NCBI GenBank assembly: GCA_039545355.1
Contig: BCJJ01000012.1
Location: forward strand, 124,001-188,000
Length of the DNA stretch: 64,000 nt
Origin: Trichosporon coremiiforme
Taxonomy: Eukaryota > Basidiomycota > Tremellomycetes > Trichosporonales > Trichosporonaceae
Direction: 5' to 3'
Shown: positions 58,018-64,000 of the stretch, one piece after another
Position numbering within the stretch: the first letter of the stretch is position 1
How the letters are laid out: each line of letters opens with the position of its first letter
The notes under the pieces: model-generated
Databases searched by the model: none
Told to the model about the DNA's origin: nothing
The model's input: the letters and a program-made list of their open reading frames with translations, nothing else
Program-made: the position numbers and the translations under genes

Positions 58018-59465
58018 TTACAGCTTGTCGCCTCCAACAGGCTCATTGGGGGACGTCTCCTGGGACTCCGCCGACTCCTGAGGGGGTGCAAGGCCGCTGC
58101 TAGTGGAGGGCGTTTCATTCTGCTTGTCAGTTTGGAGTTGCGAACCGGGTGAACTTACAATCAAGTGTCGCATAATGTCGCTCAGGCTGATGACGCCGAC
58201 CAGCCGGCCCGGATGAGGGTCGTCCTCGCCACTGACAACCACAAGACGGTGAACCCGGCGAACCTTGATAAGAGAAAAGATGGCGCCGAGGGAGTCCTTC
58301 GGGTGGCAAGTGACAACGCCCTCGAAATCGGGCGCGCGCTGCTTCAGAGCCTGCTCGATTGTGAAGTCCAGCGACTGGTAGGCTCCGAGGCGGACGAGAG
58401 TCTTCCGTTAACTCCCGAGAATTTGGTCAACTCACGATAACGTCCACGGTCTCGTAGAGGTCGATAACCTTGCCATCGTCATCGACAATGGGCACAGCAC
58501 TGATACCGAGCTCGGAGAACATGTGCACGACATCAAACACGGTGGTCTTCATGGTAGCCGTAGCAATTTTTCCGAAGGGCTTCTCCTCCGTGGGGTTCTC
58601 GATGTAGGTACCGATGCCCAGCTCGCGGACACCGTAGGTGAGATACTGCGTAATGTCTCGGCACTGAACGTCAGCCCAGATGAGGAAGAATCCAACTCAC
58701 GTTCATCGCAATGAACTTGAGAACACGGTACTGCGTGAGAACGCTGATGACGACTTCGCCGTCCGTTTGGGAGTCTCGGTCGATCAACGGCAGACGACGG
58801 GCGTGAGTCTGGATAAGACACTTGCACGCGTCGAACAACGGCCGAAGCGGGTGGACGGAGACGAGGGGAGGTGGAGGCACCTGCAGCTCCCTCTCGATGT
58901 CTATGGTCAGCGCTTAGTCAGAGAAAGTCACCAACCTCGAAGGCTTCCCAAACGGAACTGCTCGACATCGGCCGCAGCACCCTCCCAGCTGGAGGTGTGG
59001 TAGTAGTACTGGATGAGATGAATAACGTCCTGGACGGTAAACATTCCAGCGAAGGACGCAGTGGCCGTGTTCCATAGTGGCGCAGAAACAACGCCTGCCT
59101 GTGTCAACAATCATCAGCCGTTCCCACATACCGTAGAGCAGCATGACATCCAGCGCCTTCTTGACCTTGAGTTGACTGTCGAGCACAATCAGGCGGAAAC
59201 TGACAGGGAAGACGTCGTAGGAGGACCGCTCCTTGAGGAAGGACCGCAGGGCCTCAAGGGCCTCCTGGTGAGAGAGGGGCTTGTGGGGGACGGGGAGCTG
59301 GTGGCCTGCACGCGATGGCCGACGGACGACAGACGCTCCGGACGGGGTAGACTGAGACGGCCGACGGGTCGTTCGCGACACGGAGGGCATCCTCATCGGA
59401 CCCTCAGAGGCCGACGGGACGGACATGGCGGCGAAGCGGGGGGTGGGAGAGGTAGGTATCTGCAC
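58018..59465 (-). CDS. SNF4: AMPK/Snf1 complex gamma subunit
   Basis: CBS-domain nucleotide sensor of the Snf1/AMPK kinase, for adaptation to low glucose. Exons 59465-59132, 59094-58936, 58900-58701, 58663-58436, 58401-58159 and 58119-58018 give 421 residues (408 if the Met at 59426 is used). Four CBS repeats are visible: DVFPVSFRLIVLDSQLKVKKAL; LFDACKCLIQTHARRLPLID with SVLTQYRVLKF; ATMKTTVFDVVHMFSELGISAVPIVD; and TCHPKDSLGAIFSLIKVRRVHRLVVV with GVISLSDIM. A Ser/Arg/Pro-rich N-terminus and a Ser/Glu/Pro C-terminal tail flank the core. One intron is just 34 nt (58435-58402). Ligand residues such as Arg in VRRVHR are kept. Confidence 0.93.
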
Positions 59466-60347
59466 TAAGAAGATTCGGGCGCGTGCTGCTAAGAAGGATC
59501 TGCGAGATTGATGTTGCCGGGGTGCCGATTAGGCGTGGAGTGTGCGTCGATGGGTGGTTGATGGAGTGGACGGTAGAAGGACCAGTCAGGGTCGCGATAT
59601 GTAACACGGTTGACGGGTCGATCGAGGCGGAGGCATATACACTACGCGACAGCGACACTGCTCTTGCCTTCATTCTTACATCGCCCGTCCTGTACATCCT
59701 ATCGGCGAGCAACGACATGAAGCAGGGCGCATGGATGCTGGACAGTATCTCGTCTGCAAGATAAGCAAAGCTGCAAGTGTTGCCACCACCTGGCGAGCTT
59801 CTGGTGTTGTTGGTTCCTTCGGGTGTCTCCGCTTGTCGGCTCGGTGGCCATCTGCTTCGGTTTAGTCTTACGTCTGCACCCCGTGCAAAGCACTGTAGTC
59901 CGCAATCATAAGCACACCTGCAGGTCTCTGGGACGCGGCCACTGCAGCACGGGTGTTCACGATCCACGATCCCAGGGGTGACAAGCCAACGCGCAACGCG
60001 TATCGGGCGCCCATGTCTCGCTGGATCCCGAATCGCCTTTTCCACTACCGCCCTGCACTGCACAGTTTGTCCATCGGGGACTGCTACCAGATCATTGATA
60101 GAGACTGCGTACTGCGGTGCATTAGCAGACTGGACACATTTGCAGTCAAGTTCTAGCCGCCTACGCGGCCTACACGCCTACGCTATCGATACCACTGACG
60201 CTACCAGCTGCGGTGCCCCTTAACCGTGGTTGGGCACCGTTAGCCACGTGGAGCTGGATACAACCGGGCCACGACCGATGCGTCATTCCACCACCTTCCT
60301 TCTTTTCGCCCCAGGTCCCAACTCTTCCTCTACCTATCCATATCACC
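59466..60347. promoter_or_regulatory. Divergent promoter SNF4 / SGT2
   Basis: An 882-bp region between divergent starts. It has many short, non-coding-like frames and no recognised RNA or repeat. The SGT2 side ends in a C/T-rich leader. Confidence 0.35.
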
Positions 60348-61512
60348 ATGTCCGACACTAGGAAAAAGCAGCTTGTCTGGAACTTGTGAGCTTGGAGGTG
60401 CTCTCACGTAGCTGACTGTGCAGCATCGACTTCCTCCGCCAGTCCGCCGAGGACGGAACCATCAAGGACGATGACAAGGAGTCGCTCGAGGTGGCGAGTG
60501 AGTTGCGCTTGTGAATACACATACTGACAAGCAGTCCAGTGTCTTGGAGAGTCCTTTGGTGTTGACCCCGACTCGGCTGAGGACAAGGCCGCGTACTCGA
60601 TCGCCCCCGCTTCTCTCCTGAGCCTGCTCGACGTCCTCAACAAGACGAAGAGCAAGTCCGCCCCCGCTGCCGCCCAGACTCCCGCCGCTGAGGCCGCTTC
60701 CTCCTCGTCGGGACCGTCTGAGTCTGACAAGAAGGAGGCCGAGGCCCACAAGGTCAAGGGCAACCAGCTCATGTCTCAGAAGAAGTACACCGACGCCATC
60801 AAGGAGTACACTGCCGCCATCGCGCTCGACCCCAACCCCGTCTACTACTCCAACCGTGCTGCCGCCTGGAGCGGACTTGGCAAGCACGAGTCCGCTGTCG
60901 AGGACGCCGAGCGCGCTATTGAGCTCGATCCCCAGTTCGCCAAAGGATACTCCCGCCTTGGGTAAGCTGACTGTAGCCCTCAGCCAGCTGACAATTAGCC
61001 ACGCCTACTACTGCCTGAACAAGTTTGTCGAGGCCGTTGAGGCGTACGAGAACGGACTGAAGATCGACCCCTCGAACCAGAACATGAAGAACTCTCTCGC
61101 TACCGCCAAGAGCCGTGCGGACGACCAGAAGTCGAACGCCGTCTCGGACCGTGAGCCGCGCAGCGGTGGTGGCGCTGGCGCCGGTGCCGGTGGCATGCCT
61201 GACCTTTCGTCTCTCGCGGGCCTCATGGGTGGCCTCGGCGGCGGCGGTGGTGGCATGCCCGACATCGCTTCGCTCATGCAGAACCCTCAGATGATGCAGA
61301 TGGCTCAGCAGCTCATGGCCAACGGCGGCATGGAGCGTCTCATGAATAACCCCACCCTCCGCAACATGGCCGACAACATGCAGAACGGAGGCGGCATGCC
61401 CGACTTCAACCAGCTCGCTCAGGACCCCGCTATGCGTGACCTCGCGCAGCAGTTCATGGGCCAGGGCGGCCTCGGTGGCCAGGGCGGTGCCGGCGGCAAC
61501 GGTGGCCGATAA
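60348..61512 (+). CDS. SGT2: Small glutamine-rich TPR co-chaperone Sgt2
   Basis: Cytosolic co-chaperone that captures tail-anchored membrane proteins and hands them to the GET pathway. Exons 60348-60385, 60424-60497, 60535-60961 and 60999-61512 give 350 residues. The N-terminal dimerisation domain (KQLVWNFIDFLRQSAEDGTI, CLGESFGVD) would bind Get4/5. Three TPR repeats follow (AHKVKGNQLMSQKKYTDAIKEYTAAIALDPN, VYYSNRAAAWSGLG, YSRLGHAYYCLNKFVEAVEAYENGL). The C-terminal region is Gly/Met-rich with STI1-like segments (NPQMMQMAQQLM, NPTLRNMADNM), which bind hydrophobic clients. Length and layout match the family. Confidence 0.95.
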
Positions 61513-61705
61513 TCTTGTATACATTTGTGTTTCGTGATTGATGAGATCGATGTCCTAGCGGCTTACAGGCAGAAAAGGTGATGCACGTGTTCATGACGTT
61601 TTTCCGCTGGTCGGTTGTCGCCGGATGTAAACAATAATCAAACTCGCGTTTCGTTGTCAGTTTTCAGTTGTCTCCCAGTCCTTATCTTATCAAACCTTCG
61701 TAATA

Positions 61706-62672
61706 ATGGCCAGAGACACGCCGCTCACGTACGACGACGGACCCATGGTCTGGGTCGACTGCGAGATGACCGGCCTCGACACGAGCAAGGACGTCATCAT
61801 CGAGATCGCCGTCATCGTCACCGACGGACACATGAACCCTGTCGACAACGGCATCTGCTACGTAATCAACACGGACAAGGCTCTCCTCGACGGGTAAGTC
61901 ACATGTCATGCGACGAGATGAACGGAGCTGGAGATACTGGTGTGGAAAGAAGACAACCGGCTGACATACACCCAGCATGGACGAGTGGTGCCAGACGACG
62001 CACGGCAACTCGGGTCTGATCCAGCAGTGTCTCGACTCGCCGTACAGCTACGCCGATGTTGCGCAGAAGGTGCTCGAATACATTCAGAAGTGGATTCCAG
62101 AGAAGGGTGCTGGTCTGCTTGCCGGTAGCACGGTTCACGCCGACATGCGGTAAGTATACACCACTCGCGTCGGTCCCCCCTCGAAGGATGACAAGTTTAT
62201 CGGCTGCCTGTTCTCCACCGATCCGTATCCACGTCTCCTTCGTCTGGATCGTGAGCTGACCTGCAGCTTCCTCCTCATTGGCATGCCCGAGGTCATGAAG
62301 CATCTGTCGTACCGCATCGTGGACGTGTCGAGTGTCAAAGTGAGTGTTCCTCGGCGCACGAATCATCGGACTGTTCGCCCTAGCTAGACGCCCCTTTTCC
62401 AGAAGCTAACATTGTAAAGGAGATCGCGCGGAGATGGTACCCGCAGCTCATCAAGCGAGAGAAGGAGTCGCGACAGAAGGAGAGTGCGCACCGGTAAGTT
62501 GCGTGGGCCACGACCGTCAACTGATAACAGTGCCCTGGACGACATTCAGGCGAGCATCAACGAGCTCAAGTTCTACCGCGAACACATCTTCCAGCCCATC
62601 GAGCCTATCCAGGAGACTTCTGCTTCCGACGCTGCCAGTAAGCCCGCTGAGCCGCGCAAGACCGCTCTCTGA
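61706..62672 (+). CDS. REX2: Oligoribonuclease (3'-5' exoribonuclease, REXO2/Rex2 type)
   Basis: DEDDh-family nuclease that degrades very short RNAs, usually in mitochondria. Exons 61706-61893, 61976-62149, 62267-62339, 62420-62493 and 62531-62672 give 216 residues. ExoI holds WVDCEMTGLD, ExoII GSTVHADMRFL and ExoIII LSYRIVDVSSVK; RALDDIQASINELKFYRE supplies the catalytic His/Asp region. The frame from 61706 (MARDTPLTYDDGPMVWVDC) has little presequence character, so a cytosolic form or an upstream start is possible. Confidence 0.94.
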
Positions 62673-62806
62673 GTTGTCTTCCTCGCCATCATCCAGGCCC
62701 TTCCCAGCATGTCCACTCCACAGCATCGGCAGCATCGGTACTAGCACAATCCGTGCATCCCAAATCTATCTATCATATTATACTATACCACTACGCACAG
62801 ATGCCA

Positions 62807-63595
62807 TTAGACCCAAGACTTGTAGATGATGTGCGCGTCGTAATACTGTTCCTCGTCGCCGTTGCCCGTCTTCAGCCTTCCAGCTCCGGGAATGACGCCG
62901 ACCTTGGTGAAGCCGAGCTTCTCCCAGAGACGCAAGCTCGCGACATTGTTCTCGTACACGAGGTTGAACACTGAGCCTCGGTACCCCAGCGCGGGGGCGT
63001 AGTGCGTGTACGACTCGGCGAGGGCGTTGCCGATCTTCTTGCCGCGCTGCGAGTTGGGCACAAGGAAGCCCGCGTTGCAGTTCTGCTGTCAGCTAAGGTT
63101 TCTCGCCTAGCAGCCGACAAGACCTCGATGCGCGAGGCGGGGGAGAGTATGTGGGAGGGTGAAGGACACTCACATGACTGCTGCGCCCGGGGTAGTTGGG
63201 CTTGATGTAGTAGCAACCTCCGACGCAGTCCTTCCAGTCCCGTCCAGCATGCGCCGCATCAAGCGTCTGCACGCTGGCCGGATCCGTGCCCTCGGGCGAC
63301 AGGACGCCGATGATAGTGCTAGCGCCGAAGAAGTAGTTCTTGAACTCGTCAAGCGTCATAGGTCCTTCCTGGGGGTACGTCTTGCCCTCTGTCTGTCAGC
63401 TACGCAAGCAAGGCAAGCTAACTCACCCTCGAGTTCTTCAGTGAAGACTTCATGGAGGTACTTGATAAGCGCGGCAGGCGCGTTGCCATTGTGCACCGCG
63501 TGCGTCGTCAGGAGCTCGCCATTCGGCAGCGGATAGGAGTAGGTGGGCAGGTCGGCGTCGAGGGGCTTCACTTGGATGGCACCGTAGGCCGACAT
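62807..63595 (-). CDS. GNAT N-acetyltransferase, Mpr1-like
   Basis: Acetyl-CoA-dependent N-acetyltransferase. Exons 63595-63427, 63388-63174 and 63082-62807 give 219 residues. The GNAT core is seen as GGCYYIKPNYPGRSSH, CNAGFLVPNSQRGKKIGNAL (the acetyl-CoA pyrophosphate-binding R/Q-x-x-G-x-G/A loop), and SVFNLVYENNVASLRLWEKLGF. These segments recall yeast Mpr1, which acetylates toxic proline analogues such as azetidine-2-carboxylate and protects against oxidative stress. The substrate is therefore a guess by similarity. The third exon is preceded by a tandem ACAGCAG acceptor, allowing one optional Gln. Confidence 0.82.
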
Positions 63596-63848
63596 TGTGC
63601 TTCTGTTTTACCGTTGAGGGGAGGAGTTGGAGAAGGGAGCGAGGAGGAGAGACGGTGAGGTCGGGAATGAGCTGATGAGGGAGAAAGTTGGACGGTTATT
63701 ATGGCCGAGTCGAACTCGGCGTCATAGGATAGATGCTTGGCCGAGAGATCTGCAGCTTGGCCGCGGCCAACTTCAGGGTCCGGGGCCGGCCGTTGCCGAC
63801 TCTGGCCGGTCCCCACTGGCACCTCTGGCCCGGCCGAGTCTGGGTCAC

Positions 63849-64000
63849 TCAGTGCATGTCGTGCAGGCCGCCCTGCCATTGCTTGATGATGTTGCAATGA
63901 TGCTCAAGAGCTGCATGTCAGTTCGAAATTCACCGCTAGTCAACTCACCAGAACACGACCACTGATCACTGATGGTGTGCAGCGCCTTGTCGACCTCGGC
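63849..64000 (-). CDS. 3' end of an unidentified gene (cut by the window edge)
   Basis: Two exon pieces, 64000-63949 and 63910-63849, join in frame through a 38-nt GT-AG intron to encode AEVDKALHTISDQW, then ALEHHCNIIKQWQGGLHDMH and a TGA. The reading is protein-like and the splice sites are standard, but too little remains to name the protein. The 5' part lies beyond the window. Confidence 0.5.

Overview
The window is nuclear DNA of a basidiomycete yeast, most probably a tremellomycete (Trichosporonales-like). This is inferred from GC-rich coding sequence, many short introns (mostly 33-60 nt, GTGAGT/GTAAGT donors, CTGAC or CTAAC branch sites close to the acceptor), a Ser/Pro-rich calcineurin A tail, and a local family of F-box-like proteins. 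No database search was run. Identities rest on motifs and on family knowledge recalled from memory. Splice junctions were placed by hand by joining frames across canonical GT-AG sites.

Left part (1-20,000): PAM18/TIM14; a tandem array of four F-box-like paralogues of which one is intact (2922-4148) and three are decayed; an M1 aminopeptidase that looks actinobacterial in type; a small secreted cysteine-containing protein; the ER P5A-ATPase SPF1; the KDEL receptor ERD2; and an Ams2/Spt21-like GATA factor.

Middle (20,700-40,000): UTP11; an unusual gene (22,145-25,671) that encodes a mitochondrial ABCB10/Mdl1-type half transporter fused in frame to COX10 (heme O synthase); a 2.7-kb gene-poor stretch; a small unresolved gene; SEC65/SRP19; calcineurin A; a peroxisomal adenine-nucleotide carrier; and AP-1 beta-adaptin.

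Right part (40,400-64,000): BOL3; methionine aminopeptidase 1, whose frame requires a 2-nt microexon; prohibitin 1 with an 11-nt microexon; the vacuolar Ca2+-ATPase PMC1; a 3.5-kb gene-poor stretch; the 19-exon E4 ubiquitin ligase UFD2; CBC2; SNF4 (AMPK gamma); SGT2; oligoribonuclease REX2; an Mpr1-like GNAT acetyltransferase; and the 3' end of one more gene cut by the window edge.

The genes are mostly single-copy housekeeping genes with no cluster logic. Calcineurin A and PMC1 both belong to calcium homeostasis. TIM14, the ABC-COX10 fusion, BOL3, PHB1 and probably REX2 are mitochondrial. The most notable points are the ABC-COX10 fusion, with its presequence-like internal linker, and the extreme microexon in MAP1.
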